Of a DNA stretch of 64,000 bases, positions 1-11,000 are shown one piece after another. The notes below the pieces were generated by a model. The model searched no databases. It was given only the letters and a program-made list of their open reading frames with translations, and was not told the origin of the DNA. The stretch is from Emydura subglobosa (Eukaryota > Chordata > Testudines > Chelidae): NCBI GenBank assembly GCA_007922225.1, contig ML679962.1:29681563-29745562 (forward strand), read 5' to 3'. The first letter of the stretch is position 1. Each line of letters opens with the position of its first letter. The translations under genes were made by a program, and so were the position numbers.

Positions 1-174
1 CTATCAAAAAGATCTAGGTACCTGGATGCTTAGCATAGCTCTTGTTCACATGTGATGCACAAACTAGTATTCATCTATAGAATAAGCCCATATTGGTGAA
101 GAGTTCCCTAGTGTATTACTGTCTCCATTTGTGCCAAGAGTGCCACTTTATAGCTCTGGCACTGACCTTTCAAA

Positions 175-290
175 CCAAATCTAGGCATAGGGTCCTAAGA
201 CTGTAAGCTGTGTGGGACAAGGACCATTGTACTAGGATTGTATACATGCAGACCAAAACAGTGGGATCCCAGACGCCGAGCCACCACAGT
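175..290 (+). repeat. Decayed amniote L2/MIR-type tail
   Basis: The stretch AGCTGTGTGGGACAAGGACC followed by a degenerate remainder resembles the widespread amniote repeat tail 'AGCTCTKTGGGGCAGGGACC'. A second, better copy is at about 60490. Recognised by wording only; class is uncertain. Confidence 0.45.
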
Positions 291-928
291 AACAAACAAC
301 TGCTAAAAAGATTTCTAAAAGTCTGGCCATCCACAGTGGAATGGGGCAAGCTGTCAGGACCCTATTTAAAAGCAGCATACTATATTTTTTTAACATGCTT
401 TTGGCCTTGTACACATTAGCCAAAGTAGGTCATAAGTCAGTTTAAACAGACCACTGCTTAGAGTGAGCTTAACGCATAGCTCGTTAAGTCTGTTTGAGCC
501 CCACTATGGATATAGGCGATGGTCTTTAAGCTTTTTGTAACTTCTCAGATTCTACACCACCTATTTTTCCTCTTTCAGTATTACTTTTTACTGTGTCACG
601 TACCTAGATGGATCTTCAACTTCTTTGCTTTGTTCTGCTTGGTTGTTGTTTCCACTGTCCACATACTCAAAGCACTGGTTTTACTTTTCCTTTAAAAGAA
701 GCCTTTTTAAAACCAAGATGTTCTGCTTATGAAGAAATAAAAAAATCTCCGTCAATGGAATACTCTCACATTTTGACCTTGAATGGCTGAGAAGTATTTA
801 AGTTATGGTCCTCTCAAACTTTTCAGTATATCTTTTTTCTTTTTGTGACTAACCAAGTATGGTAAGCAATTATAATTCCAAGGAAATGTAATTGTAGTGT
901 GTGCTAACCCCTGACATTTAGTACAAAT

Positions 929-1035
929 AGAGCCCTGCAAAACAGTGAATATCTGCTTTATATCCATGGATAGTCACATCCATGGACCATTTTTCAAGAT
1001 CAGATGCAAAAAATTTTGCATCCAGGCAGGGCTCT
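929..1035. mobile_element. 107-bp MITE with terminal inverted repeats and target duplication
   Basis: Begins AGAGCCCTGC (929-938) and ends GCAGGGCTCT (1026-1035), a perfect 10-bp terminal inverted repeat. Further internal complementarity is present (GATGCAAAAAATTTTGCATC around 1003-1022). The flanks carry ACAAAT directly on both sides (923-928 and 1036-1041), a likely target-site duplication. It has no coding capacity. The duplication length would suit a hAT-like mover, but the family is not certain. Confidence 0.8.
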
Positions 1036-3008
1036 ACAAATAAATAGCCTGGATGTAACAGGATACACATAATTAACGAAGCACAGCAGAGCCTTCATTT
1101 TCAGTCCATTATAAATGGAGTAAAGCTAATTCTGTATGTTGCTATAGCTAATCGATTCATTGCAAGTTGCATTACTACGTGAGCAGCATTAGAGTGACGA
1201 TGAGAGAAATAGTTCAGCTAAAGTACTTATGTTTACTAAGTGTGGGTACTGGTACTCAGTGAATGAGAATTCTTTATTAAAAGGCAACATGGGGTACATA
1301 TATTGGGGAATAGGAATCTCCTAGAACGGCATCTCACAAAATAAATCTGCATTTCAAATAACTACAATACCATTCTCTAGGGTGCCAGCAGCAATCTAAA
1401 GTTGACTTCCAGATTGGAGAAGTTAATGTTTCAGACACGAGATTTAAAGATTGATTTGTGCTAAGCTGAAGTTAACATGCAACAGTATGCTTCACTTTTA
1501 GTGCTTGCCCCTGAACATTAGTACATCGTGGTGGGTCACAGTTTATCTTAATATACTTTGGTACTTTTTGTGCATATAAGCACAAGTAGCTGATTTTACC
1601 ATATTCGTGGCCATGTTCTGCAGACCACAAGTGCGGGTACAAACGACCCACTTCCCACATCAACCAACAATCCCTTCGGAACTACAGGAACATGATCCAA
1701 GTGAAACAGGAAAAGAAAAACCATAAATAGCCTTTTTTTTAAAAATGAAAATAAAAAAAATAATCAAGGTAAAGGAAGTGCTATGCATTACTGTGATCTT
1801 AGGAAAAATTCTGCTCTACACAGATAAAAAAATACTTAAAAGATAATACAAAAGCAGAACGAAACTCAGAATAATCTGTTAGACAAATTTAATCCTGATG
1901 TGACTTCGGATAGAGTCCCTTTCCTTTGCAGAGAATAGAAAATTAGAACAAATTCATTTCTTTCATGATTCAACAACAAAATGTGCAAAGTGGACATTTA
2001 TCATGGAAGAGGTAGTGATGGTAAAATGTGGTCACCGTTATGTTTTAATAGTGAAAAAATGTTTTATCAGTATCACTTTGGCTAGCTTTCTTTCCTTAAA
2101 TCTCACTTGTTTCTCCAGCACATCTCCCAAATCCACTCTTGAATGTATTTTGGCCATGATTGCATCATAAGAAATATCAAACACATTCCATTAATGGTGG
2201 GATGTGGCTGAAAGTGAAAATTGTTTAGGGACAACTGCAATTTAGTCTTTTCACTGGAAAGAAAATATGCAGTTCTTCTTTGCATCAAAGATTCAAGCTG
2301 GTAAGAGTGGAAGTATAAGCAGGTCAGCATATAATAATCTTCCAGAAATACTGAAAATCTCAGTGTGCGTGGGGGTGGGAGGGGAGGAAGTCAGTGAAAA
2401 ATGCAACAAACCAAAATTACATTTAAAATGTGAAAAATCTAAACATTGTTTACTATGAAATAAAAGACACCAACTGAATTTTCTAAGCACCTTGCTATGC
2501 TGCTATGACCTGCTTTAACATGATTCCCAGACATGCCTTTTAGGAGATTTATTGCATTCCTTGGGAGGTTACACTCACCCGTTTGGTCTCAAGCCTTAAG
2601 TATACCACTCCAGTTGCAGTATAATCTTTCATAAATGCATTTGCCATGTCTTACTGCTTCAATAAGATACCACATTACATGGGTCCTTGTAGTTTATGAA
2701 CTAACTTTTCCTGGAAATGAATGGTAAGAGTCAGAAAACAATGTTTCAATGCAAACTAATGATTTTCAGTGAGCTTGAGAATGTTAGTGTTGGATAGTGA
2801 AATTTTAAGAGTGCATCCTCTATTCTGTTGCTCTGGTAGCTCAGTTCCCATAAACATATTAACAAGTCACTCTCCAATACTTTAGCTCTCCAGAACTGCC
2901 TTTTAGGATTATGTAAGAAACATGCTCTTTCCCTGTTCATCCACTAAAAATGTAAGCTTTACACTTATGCTGCAATGGCTGAGTAGCACAAAGTGATGCA
3001 AAATTTGA

Positions 3009-3042
3009 TTCCATCTTCCTAAAACAGTTCCATCTTCCTAAA
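3009..3042. repeat. Short direct repeat, 15-mer twice
   Basis: TTCCATCTTCCTAAA occurs at 3009-3023 and 3028-3042, a tandem period of 19. It lies in the probable VMA21 3' UTR and is most simply a local slippage duplication. Confidence 0.8.
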
Positions 3043-3533
3043 GGCATCCACCCAGAAAAAGTGGGAATCTAATCTACACTGTTTTAGTCCTACTAGGATG
3101 TTACTCCACTTTTTTAACTGGTAACTTAACACTAGGAATATGTCATTTCTGCTGCATAACTGACCCATAGTAGTGTCTCAATTTCTTTACGTCTTGTTTA
3201 TAGCTGGTCAGAACTAACTGCAAAAAACCCCCCCAAACTTTTTGTACACATATGAAATACACATTCCTTCCAGTCACTCCACTCCAATTTCAGGCAAAGG
3301 CCTCGCCAGCTCTACCACGTTGAGGTTGATTTAAGTTATAATTTTCACCATTAGACAAAACTACTGGTATTCAGCTGAGATGAGCACAAGTCTTGGGACT
3401 ATTCACACACAGGCTTTCAGAGCCCAAACAAATTAACTTCTATTTTGTACATGTAGACAGTACAAGAATGTTTTTCACTCCATCCACAAATACCCAATTT
3501 TCAGTCTGTGGATATCAGATGGTGATGCTTGCT

Positions 3534-3676
3534 TTAATCCTGCTTGCCTTCACGCCATTGTCGAGACCCTTCATTCCAAGCTACATAGACAAAGAGAGCA
3601 AGTACCACATGAACAGTAACTACAGCGACGATGGCAGCATAAAAATAGCTGTCTCTGTTGGACATTCCCAAGGTAC
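3534..3676 (-). CDS. VMA21: VMA21 coding exon 3 (second membrane span, C-terminus, stop)
   Basis: 143-nt terminal coding exon. The acceptor is TTTCTCAG with the exon starting at 3676; the first two bases complete Gly51, then 46 codons and TAA at 3536-3534 follow. It encodes the lumenal end of the loop, the second span and the highly conserved tail. This is the strongest homology in the window. Confidence 0.97.
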
Positions 3677-6600
3677 CTGAGAAAGTAAGACAAAAAGAGC
3701 ACACTAATTTAAAGGAATTCTGAGTGTTTCTATTAAGAAATAACAATAACTTGCAATTGTTAAAAGAGACCCAATTTATTACATTTATTATTTCTGCATA
3801 TCAAGGGTAGGCAAACAGAAAGGGTAATAGGTCAGAATTCACAATTAGTAATGAGACTTCACATCTGTGTTACAATTGAGATGCAAGATAATGAAACTGC
3901 TTGTTACCTTTTTTCTTTAAGGTCACTTAGTTAACTCTTGGATATGCAGCATTTTATATCTAAAGTGTTCAACAAATATTCTTCTGCCTTCCTCCAACAT
4001 AAGACCTCAATACCCCTGCCAACTGAGTATTGTTCTCTTTTTATTGATAGGGGGGAAACTGAAAAGCAGAGGTTAAGATATTTACCTATAGTTAAATAGA
4101 GAGTCAGTGGTGCAGCTGTGATCAGAACTTGAGAATTCCTGACTATCATTTCAGACCCCTAGATGGATGATGCTTTCTCATCAGAAGTACTATGTGTACT
4201 AGATAGTAAGCGGGAAACTATATGAATGGTTCCCATACAGTACAAGGTTTAAGATACTAGAGCTATTTCCAATATCTCATTATTTTCAGCCTAAAATGAA
4301 GTGTCATTGTTGATAGAGCTTGTTGTAACTGAGACATCTTGACAAGAATGTCTTCAGAAAAGTCAACGGATCAAGAAAATAGAAAACTAAACTTTTTTTT
4401 TCTGAATCTTTGACTATACTTCCAATCTCAGCTTCCAGAGACGTTCACAACCACAAGAATTGAAGGGAACAATTTGATTTTTGGGAGACCCTTAAACAGT
4501 CACATATTCATCAGCTGCTCTTGTCTTAAGAGGAAAGTTCTATTTTTGTCTTCAGAAAGATGCTTAAGCAACATCAGAAAGTTCTGCTGGTCTGTCCATG
4601 TTTCTTGGTGCAGAATGAGACAGGCTCTTAGTTGGTTATCATCAATTTAACAGAGCCCTGGCTCCACAGCACAAGTTTCAGCCTCAACCTTCAGGAAGGT
4701 GGAGAAGAGGAAATTCTTCAAGCAACAGAATTTGAAATCCGAAGCTCTTAGTGTTAGAATGAAATGTTTATAAATATAAACATTCGCAGCTATGTCATTT
4801 AAAAAAAACAAAACCCAAAGAGATGGAGCTACTGAAGAACAGAATTATTCCATTCTGAATGTCACTTGTTAGCTTAAGATGCTAAAATAAAATCTTAACA
4901 GAACAATTTCCACACACATCACCACTGCTGCCTTTCAAGTATTCTCCACACAACTGAAATTCAGATTTTACACTCTGCATAAGCCACTGCAATAAATGTG
5001 GTCTCTTTTGCATTTAGTTTGTGAAAAGAAATGGGTACTACAGAAAGAAAGGACAAAATCCAATATTTTATGTACATGGCTCTTCCTCTTAAAAAATGTT
5101 TAGTAAGAACGAAGTTACCTTCGAACACAAAAGCCTTTGAAGAGAAGTATAGCCCAATAGGTAATATGATCATCAGAGCAGTGAAGAACAGAAGTGTTCG
5201 TAGAGTTGATGTTAATGAGCCGTCATTTCTGAAATGAACAAGAACAGATGTAACAATGGAGAGAGTCACATAACATCTGACATAGTGCATCAACTTTTCA
5301 AGGGGAGAAATACAAACCGTTGGTTTTAAAGAACTTTCTTTGCATTTGCTGTTTGGAAAATACCAGAAATTAAGCTGTGTTCTCAAAGCTGGTATTTGAA
5401 TGTCTCACTGTTCAGAATTCTCTCAGGGACAAAATTCTACCATTAAAAGGTTATGACAAGAAATACCTTAAGTTATTTTAGTATGTGTAGTTGGTTTCTT
5501 TTTAAAAAATAATGCCTGCTGAAGCATTAAAGGGACTCAACTTAAAAATCACATTCCTATCTATTCTTTTTTCCTTGACGATTAGACCAATCATGGTTCA
5601 TGGTGCTGACTGTATATCAGTCCCTCCTTTATAAGGGTCACGTCCACAAGGAGAGATGAGAAAAATGTTTATAAAAGATAGGAAAATATGACTGTGAGAC
5701 CATAAAATTTACAAGGAGACTAAGAGGCAGGTGTAGTATCTAAGAACTACATTCAAAACTTAATTGTCTAGAACTCAAGTTCTCCTTTATTATCCCAATA
5801 ACACCATAATTCAACACTATTTTTCAAGTTTCCATTGATTTAAATTCCATTCAGCAAACAGGATGGAGCAAAAAACCATAATCAATTTATTTTAGCTGCA
5901 ACAAATTCAAGTTACAATATAAAGCTAATATTCTAGCTAAACCTCTTTCATTGAGCACCAAAATGATAGACCAATGTCAGAACAAGTCTGGGAACAAAGT
6001 TTGGTTGCTACTACAAAGTTCACAGAGGTTGCAAAAAACAACAGTAACAGGGTTAAGTACAACTTGTTCAGTAAACACAAGGAAAAGCATTCCCTTAATG
6101 AACTACATTTGGTCTGTCAGAACAAGTTTTGTATATACAAGCCCAGCTATAACTTGTTTTTGCATTTACTTTTGCTGGCTCTTACTTGCTTTGTTTGGTA
6201 TAGGTGTTTACTTCAAAATGAAACGATCTAACCAGCCAAACAATCCCTGGCTTACTTTAAAAAACTACAAGAGTCAATTCCAGTGTGTACACATAGAGGG
6301 GACTGTTCATTTTGAAACATGAAGGCCTGTGAAAAGCAATGCAAGCCAGGGATTTTTAATACTGTTACATAGCACCTGCCCAGCACTTTTCATCTGTAAA
6401 CTTCCAGATGTCTATACAAATGTGTCTTTACACCTGGGGAAAGGCAGGGCTGCTCTACATTTAAAAGTCGTATCAGTATAAATATGTTGGTTAGGGGTGT
6501 CATTATTTTTGCCAAATTCTTACACCAGTAAAAGCCCTAGTGTAGATGCACTTACACTGCTATAAAGGTGCCTTTGAGCAGCATAGTTTATTTTGGTTTG

Positions 6601-7376
6601 GGAATGAAAATAAGGTAAACTAATACATTAATCAAAACTAGGGGGATTTTTTTCCTTGCTTTAACTTCCCCAGTGTATTGAAAACGGCGAAATACAGTCG
6701 TGTAGAGAAGCCCCGCCACAGAGATCAAGTGGTCTGCCCGAGATCAAAGAACAGGCGCCCCGAGGTGGTTTGGGCCCGGTGGGTCACAGCTGGTCTCTCC
6801 AGGCGGGAACACCCCGGTTTAATCCCGAGCTCTGTGTGTGTGTGTCGGGGGGGGGGGGCGTAGGAGACACCGACTTTCCGAACCCGCCCCACTGCGGCCC
6901 CACAGCTTTCCACACCGCACCACGCCGCGCCCCCTCCCCCCAAGGGAGCACCCGGTGCCGTAGTCAGCGCCTGCCCCTTGGAGCAGGGCTCCCGGCCCTA
7001 ACTAGGACCTAGAGGTTTATCCTCCTTCCCCCGCAGCGGCGCCCCCAGCCCCCTGCGCAGGGCCCTGGGCTCCCTCAGGCCCCGTGCGCGGGCAGCCGTC
7101 TCCAGCTGGGGCCATGGGGGCCGAGGGCGGGGCAACCCCCCCCCCCTCCCAGCGGGGCCCGGGGACAGCCGGCACCACCCACGGGACCCAGGGCGAGGGT
7201 CCAGCTGCCGCCGCTGGGCCAGAGGCAGACCCGCCTCCCCGCCAGCGGGGCTCAGAGCGGCTCAGCCGGCCTGAGAGAGACGCTCCGAGATCGGGGACTG
7301 CCCGCCCCCGCAGGGCCCCTCCCGCCGCTCCTTACTGCCTGATCTCGGGGGGCGCCGCTTTGTCGTAACGCTCCAT
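3534..7376 (-). CDS. VMA21: VMA21, V-ATPase assembly factor, three coding exons
   Basis: VMA21 is a small integral membrane protein of the endoplasmic reticulum that chaperones assembly of the V0 sector of the vacuolar proton ATPase. In humans, loss of function causes an autophagic myopathy. The coding sequence joins exon 1 (7336-7376), exon 2 (5119-5228) and exon 3 (3534-3676), 294 nt including the TAA stop, for 97 residues; human VMA21 has 101. Residues 1-24 are a polar N-terminus, about 25-43 the first membrane span, 44-60 a short loop, about 61-83 the second span, and 84-97 a polar tail. Exon 3 contains LGMSNRDSYFYAAIVAVV and ends WNEGSRQWREGKQD, which match the vertebrate protein almost residue for residue. 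Exon 2 contains TLLFFTALMI and PIGLYF, also characteristic. The reading frame is intact through all three exons, so the gene is probably functional. The start is chosen because MERxDKAAPPE matches the family N-terminus. It stands alone: no neighbouring gene of the mammalian VMA21 locus is recognised here. Confidence 0.97.
3677..5118 (-). other. VMA21 intron 2
   Basis: Intron of about 1.44 kb between exons 2 and 3 with GT (5118) and AG (3677) ends. It contains a degenerate CORE-SINE at about 4020-4180 and otherwise shows no coding or structural signal. Confidence 0.9.
4015..4185 (-). repeat. CORE-SINE/MIR fragment, minus orientation
   Basis: The order of GGGGAAACTGAAAAGCAGAGG, a TTAAG-rich step, then AGTCAGTGGTGCAGCTGTGATCAG-like text follows the reverse complement of the MIR core and tRNA-related end. 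Strongly diverged. Confidence 0.65.
5119..5228 (-). CDS. VMA21: VMA21 coding exon 2 (first membrane span)
   Basis: 110-nt exon with acceptor TTCATTTCAG|A (exon base 5228) and donor GAAG|GTAAC (exon ends 5119). The first base completes a Gln codon, then 36 codons follow, running from NDGSLTSTLR to AFVFE, and the last base begins the shared Gly codon. It carries the conserved N-terminal Ser/Thr-Leu stretch and the first hydrophobic span. Phase matches exons 1 and 3 exactly. Confidence 0.95.
6360..6442 (-). repeat. CORE-SINE/MIR fragment, minus orientation
   Basis: The string GCACTTTTCATCTGTAAAC followed by a degenerate TCTATACAAATGTGT resembles the reverse complement of the 3' part of sauropsid CORE-SINEs. 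Short and decayed. Confidence 0.45.
6446..6640. mobile_element. Palindromic MITE remnant
   Basis: Contains CTCTACATTTAAAAGT near the left edge, TTGGTTAGGGGTGTCATTA in the middle and CCCTAGTGTAGATGCACTTA towards the right. This layout matches a common turtle/crocodilian palindromic element whose typical text is CTACACTTAAAA...AGGGGTGTGA...CTAGTGTAGACGC. No clear target duplication remains. Confidence 0.6.
7336..7376 (-). CDS. VMA21: VMA21 coding exon 1
   Basis: The exon starts at the ATG at 7376-7374 and encodes 13 complete codons (MERYDKAAPPEIR) plus two bases of a Gln codon. It ends at a donor reading CA|GTAAG (intron from 7335). It is short and very GC-rich and sits inside the CpG island. 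The N-terminus is a few residues shorter than the human one. The ATG context is CCATGG on the minus strand, close to the Kozak consensus at +4. Confidence 0.93.
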
Positions 7377-7416
7377 GGTAGCGCACCCGACGCGAGCCAC
7401 AGCACCGCACCGCCCT

Positions 7417-7434
7417 ACTTCCGGTCATCTGACC
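7417..7434. promoter_or_regulatory. ETS-type site next to a TCATCTGACC E-box-like word
   Basis: ACTTCCGGT at 7417-7425 matches the ETS/GABP core typical of housekeeping promoters, about 40 bp upstream of the ATG. It overlaps TCATCTGACC at 7425-7434, a near copy of the M-box at 7449. Confidence 0.6.
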
Positions 7435-7448
7435 CCCCACCCCGCTTA

Positions 7449-7458
7449 TCATGTGACC
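7449..7458. promoter_or_regulatory. M-box/CLEAR-like E-box upstream of VMA21
   Basis: TCATGTGACC matches the M-box TCATGTG recognised by the MiT/TFE family (MITF, TFEB, TFE3) and resembles the lysosomal CLEAR element GTCACGTGAC. It lies about 73 bp upstream of the VMA21 start codon. A function is inferred from known control of V-ATPase genes by TFEB. Confidence 0.55.
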
Positions 7459-7515
7459 CGACGGGGGAGAAGGAGGGGGGTTGATTCTTAGTCTCGCGCA
7501 AACCTCTGCGCGGGG

Positions 7516-7544
7516 CACGTGGGGGCTGATCAGGCCCCGCCCCC
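7516..7544. promoter_or_regulatory. CACGTG E-box and Sp1-type GC box
   Basis: A palindromic E-box CACGTG is at 7516-7521 and a GC box CCCCGCCCCC at 7535-7544. Both lie 140-170 bp upstream of the VMA21 ATG and could serve its TATA-less promoter. Confidence 0.5.
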
Positions 7545-7560
7545 CAGTCGGGGCTCAGTA

Positions 7561-7577
7561 GTGCGCGCGCGCGCGCG
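7561..7577. repeat. (GC)n microsatellite
   Basis: Alternating G and C over about 16 bp within the CpG island, preceded by GT. Such runs can adopt Z-DNA. Confidence 0.85.
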
Positions 7578-7967
7578 AGCGCTCTCTCTGCCTCCTGCTG
7601 GCTAGTGCCGTGGGCTCTGTCGTCAGTGGCCGGGCCGGGCTGGGACGCGAGGCCACTTCACTTACACACGCCCCGGGGGGGGTCGCGCTGCCCCCCCGGG
7701 GCGCCTAGCTCCGCTCCCTCCCGTGCTGCCGCATCGCACAGACTCATAAAGCCCCTGGGACGCGCCCCGTGCCCTCCAGCACCGGGGCCTGGGCTGTGCC
7801 GCTACCCCACTCCCCCCCCCTTGGGCCAAGGGCTCAGCCCGCCTGGACCCCGGCTCGCGGAGGATTTGGCCCATCGTGTTTGCAAAGGGCGCATTGATCC
7901 CTCCCCCCCCGGCACCCGAGCTCCTCTCCCGCCTGCATTGAGCCTGGCCCGGGAGGTAGGGAGGGAG

Positions 7968-8088
7968 GGAGGTAGTTAGTCCCATTTCACCCACAGGAAA
8001 ACAGGCTCAGGGAGGTCAGGGGCGATGCTGGGGCTGAGCCAAGATCTCGTGCGGCCTGGCCTTAGCCACAAGACCCACTCGACAGCCT
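7968..8088 (-). repeat. CORE-SINE/MIR fragment, minus orientation
   Basis: Text such as CCCATTTCACCCACAGGAAA, then CAGGCTCAGGGAGGTCAGGG, then a GGCCTTAGCCACAAGACCCA block follows the reverse complement of a MIR/CORE-SINE from core to tRNA-like head. It marks the right edge of the CpG island. Confidence 0.6.
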
Positions 8089-8089
8089 C

Positions 8090-11000
8090 TGTGATTTAGC
8101 CACCGCTGTCTTTATAGTGAAAATTCCGACAGCGGCCCCCGGGTTCTCTCTGCAAACTCCTCAGGGCCGTCCTTGGTCTGGCACATTGATCACACCTGCC
8201 TGAGGGTTACTGCTCATAACAACACAACGTCAGTCCAGAGGGACCCAAACCCACCCCTGGGGAAAGGGCATCCAGATCTGAAATCTGTGGCTCAGACCCC
8301 TCTGACAATTAGGGCCTCTTAATGAGAGGTCGAAACTGCCTTCAGTTTTCAAAGGGCTCAGCCTTGACTGACAAGCCCTGACTACAAAACTGATTTCATT
8401 CATGGGCCAGTGTGCTGGTAATTAGTACGCTTTTGGACCAGCTAGTTTAAGAGTGGTGCCACTGGCATGGCTGTGCTTCATCATCACTCCATGGGTTTGC
8501 GGAAATGCCCTGATAGAGATTGAGCCCAATCTAGAATGCATGTCCCGGTTTTAGGAGTTATAGGACTGTTTTCATCATCTGATAAATAATCATTTGAGAT
8601 TTGTTCTCATATCAAAGAATGAACGTTCAGGATCATCGTTAAAGACTCACGAGTAACTGGAGCCATGCAGCTAATATTCAACACACACTGTATGCTCCAC
8701 ATTTGAGAAAAGTATGAATTATTAGACTTGGAAAACGGGGGATGTGTAAAATAAACATATGGTAGTAGTGGGACATAATTTAGATGATTCCATGTCCTGC
8801 AGCTTTCTTACGCTGCTGTATTAATACCTTCAGATTTTGAGAGCTGCATCTGAGCGAGAAGCACACTGATTAAATGAAACATGAGCACTGCACTGCTCCC
8901 GGACAGAATTCTAATCAGCTGTTTTATGGTGATACCGCAATGCCTGTGATCCTAAGATCTATGTCTTCCTCTGTATTCATACAGCAGCATGAACACCGCT
9001 GGCTCTAGATAAATTAAGGCTATGATGAGTCTCTTACATTTGCCACTAGAAAGAAGAATCCTCTACTGAAATCTTCTACTTCAGCAAAATCCATCCAATT
9101 TTTAGGGATATGGGCCAAAAACACAGAAAAAATAAAATCAAAGGCCTTACTTGAGAGGAGGCAAATTCACCATTGCCCCAAACAGTATCTGATTTCAGCC
9201 CCTTCAACACTGTGTTCTCTTGCTTTCCTTGCTAAATCAGCACAAGGGATTCACTAAAAGCTTGAGATGGAGCAAAAGGAAAAAGCATGCTAGGAATCAG
9301 GGCGGAGGGTTCAGGAGAGAAGATGAAAAGCTCATTTCCCAGTTGGCCTTCCTGGTCTTTTTACCCAACAAGAAAACAAAAAGACAAGCTGAAAAGGCAA
9401 ACTGATGAAAGATTTTACCATCGATCGGACAGGTAGAGTGCTAGTCCTAATATGTCGCATTACTTCTCTAGTACATACATTTCAGTTTAAAGAGCAAGCA
9501 TGAAAGCTGGTGTTTGAGAAGCTTATCAACACGGCTTCACATTATATATAACTTTCTCCTGATCAGTGGAACATTTTAGCTTTTTATTTTTATTTCAGGT
9601 TTGTAGGTTTCAGGTTATGAAGAGCAGGATGCTCTAGAGAGGCCAATACTAAGCATGAGCTTCAGAAAGCAAGAAACCTGTCCTGTCTACTATTATTCAG
9701 GCACAGGTTTAATATGCCTCAAGGGGATTATTAACTAGCTGCTGTAGAAAAAAAAAAGATCAACATTTGTAATTGGCTGAATTACAAAATTAAAACAAAT
9801 GCCCAAATACGCATTTGTTTGCAGAACCTCCATGCCACCAGAAGAAATAAATGGAAAGGCAGATTGCTTAGGTAATCGCCCTGTTAAAACAGAAGGAGAA
9901 TGAGGGCATTATTAACACACAGGGTTAGGCCACTTCAGGGGTGATGGTGGTGGTGAAATCCTCCCCCATTTCCGTGGGCAGTAGAACAGGCCCTAGGATA
10001 CGTAACTGGAGCTGCCCTTCTCTTCCTGGCTAGTGGTTGGCTGTAGTTTGTGGACCCAGTGGCCTCAGCTCATTCCCAGTTTGCAAAGGAAATGCTGGAA
10101 ATGCCTGAGGGGCACCACACGGTAGGGCCAAGAACGGATACACACAGCCACCACTTGCATGGCGAAACGCATGAGGAGCTATGTAGGGAAGAAGTAAATA
10201 CACACATTTGAATGGTGGAAAACATTTAATTCCTGCAACTTATCCAACTTGCCAGCCAAGTTCTCGGTGCTGGAACCCATCCTTCGTGCCAGTCAGTCCT
10301 TCACTGCCACGCTCGTGCATTCTGACCCTCTCCCCTCTTCCATTGCTGCTCTCCATATTCATTGTCTGTCCCCTCCCTCTTACTATCTACCCCCACCCCT
10401 CGATCTCCCTGGGTGGGCATTTCTTCTGAAGCAATATAGTGTTGCCATGTAACCGGAGGGACCACAGAGCAGCAGTAAAGTGTGCTTCAGCAAGGGGAGT
10501 ACTGCTGGAACGCCGCAGAAAGTGCCACAGAGAACAGAAGACAAGGAGAGGAAGGGCTCCTTCCATTACATCCAAATAGTGGAGTTAAGTAGACAGGCTG
10601 GACTCACTTTAAAACACCTGGTCTTTTCACGTTAGGTCATTAGCCCAGGTACCTGATTAGCCTAGGCTTGTAGACCACCACCTCTGAGAGACTGAAAACA
10701 AAAAAGGTAGAATACACGGATTAATGGTTTATCTGAGTGTTGTGTAGAGAGGAGACCTTGACTTGCAAGCATACATCCAAGCAACACTTTACAGAGCACT
10801 GGAGATGCTAGATACTGTACACTTTTAGGCTCATGTATGATAAGAGATTGGTAGAATTACAAATTTAGATTCTGATGCCGGGTCAGAGCATCCATGCCAA
10901 GCGCCAATGAGTTCTGTAGGGGGTGTGCCCACATGGAGTCATCTGCAGAATCTGGGCCTCAATTGTTATTGCCATAAAATGACTGCGCATTGGCAAAGAA

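Larger units (their letters stand above)
1..3533 (-). other. VMA21 3' UTR and downstream flank
   Basis: Non-coding sequence after the VMA21 stop. Mammalian VMA21 messages have a 3' UTR of several kilobases, so much of this interval may be transcribed. Minus-strand AATAAA hexamers (TTTATT on the plus strand) occur at about 2548-2553 and 1273-1278 and are candidate polyadenylation signals; the sequence alone does not choose between them. Apart from the repeats listed separately, no other gene is seen. Confidence 0.5.
5229..7335 (-). other. VMA21 intron 1
   Basis: Intron of about 2.1 kb with GTAAG donor and CAG acceptor. Its promoter-proximal part is in the CpG island. It hosts a CORE-SINE remnant and a truncated palindromic MITE at 6360-6640; the rest is AT-rich and unremarkable. 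Confidence 0.9.
6680..8090. promoter_or_regulatory. CpG island spanning the VMA21 promoter and exon 1
   Basis: A sharp rise in GC and CpG content begins near 6680 and falls away near 8090, in contrast with the AT-rich surroundings. It covers VMA21 exon 1 and its upstream region. It includes a (TG)n plus 12-G run at about 6832-6858 and a (GC)n run at 7561-7577. Open frames on both strands here reflect GC richness and resemble no known protein. Confidence 0.9.

Noticed and set aside
4961..5386. Single 141-codon minus-strand frame as a complete protein
   Set aside because: Only its middle (5119-5228) is VMA21 exon 2. The ends are intron read-through beyond the AG acceptor and GT donor.
7605..7994. 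Overlapping open frames of 124 (plus) and 110 (minus) codons upstream of VMA21
   Set aside because: They lie in the CpG island where stop codons are rare. The products are Pro/Arg/Gly-rich with no family resemblance, and the frames overlap on opposite strands.
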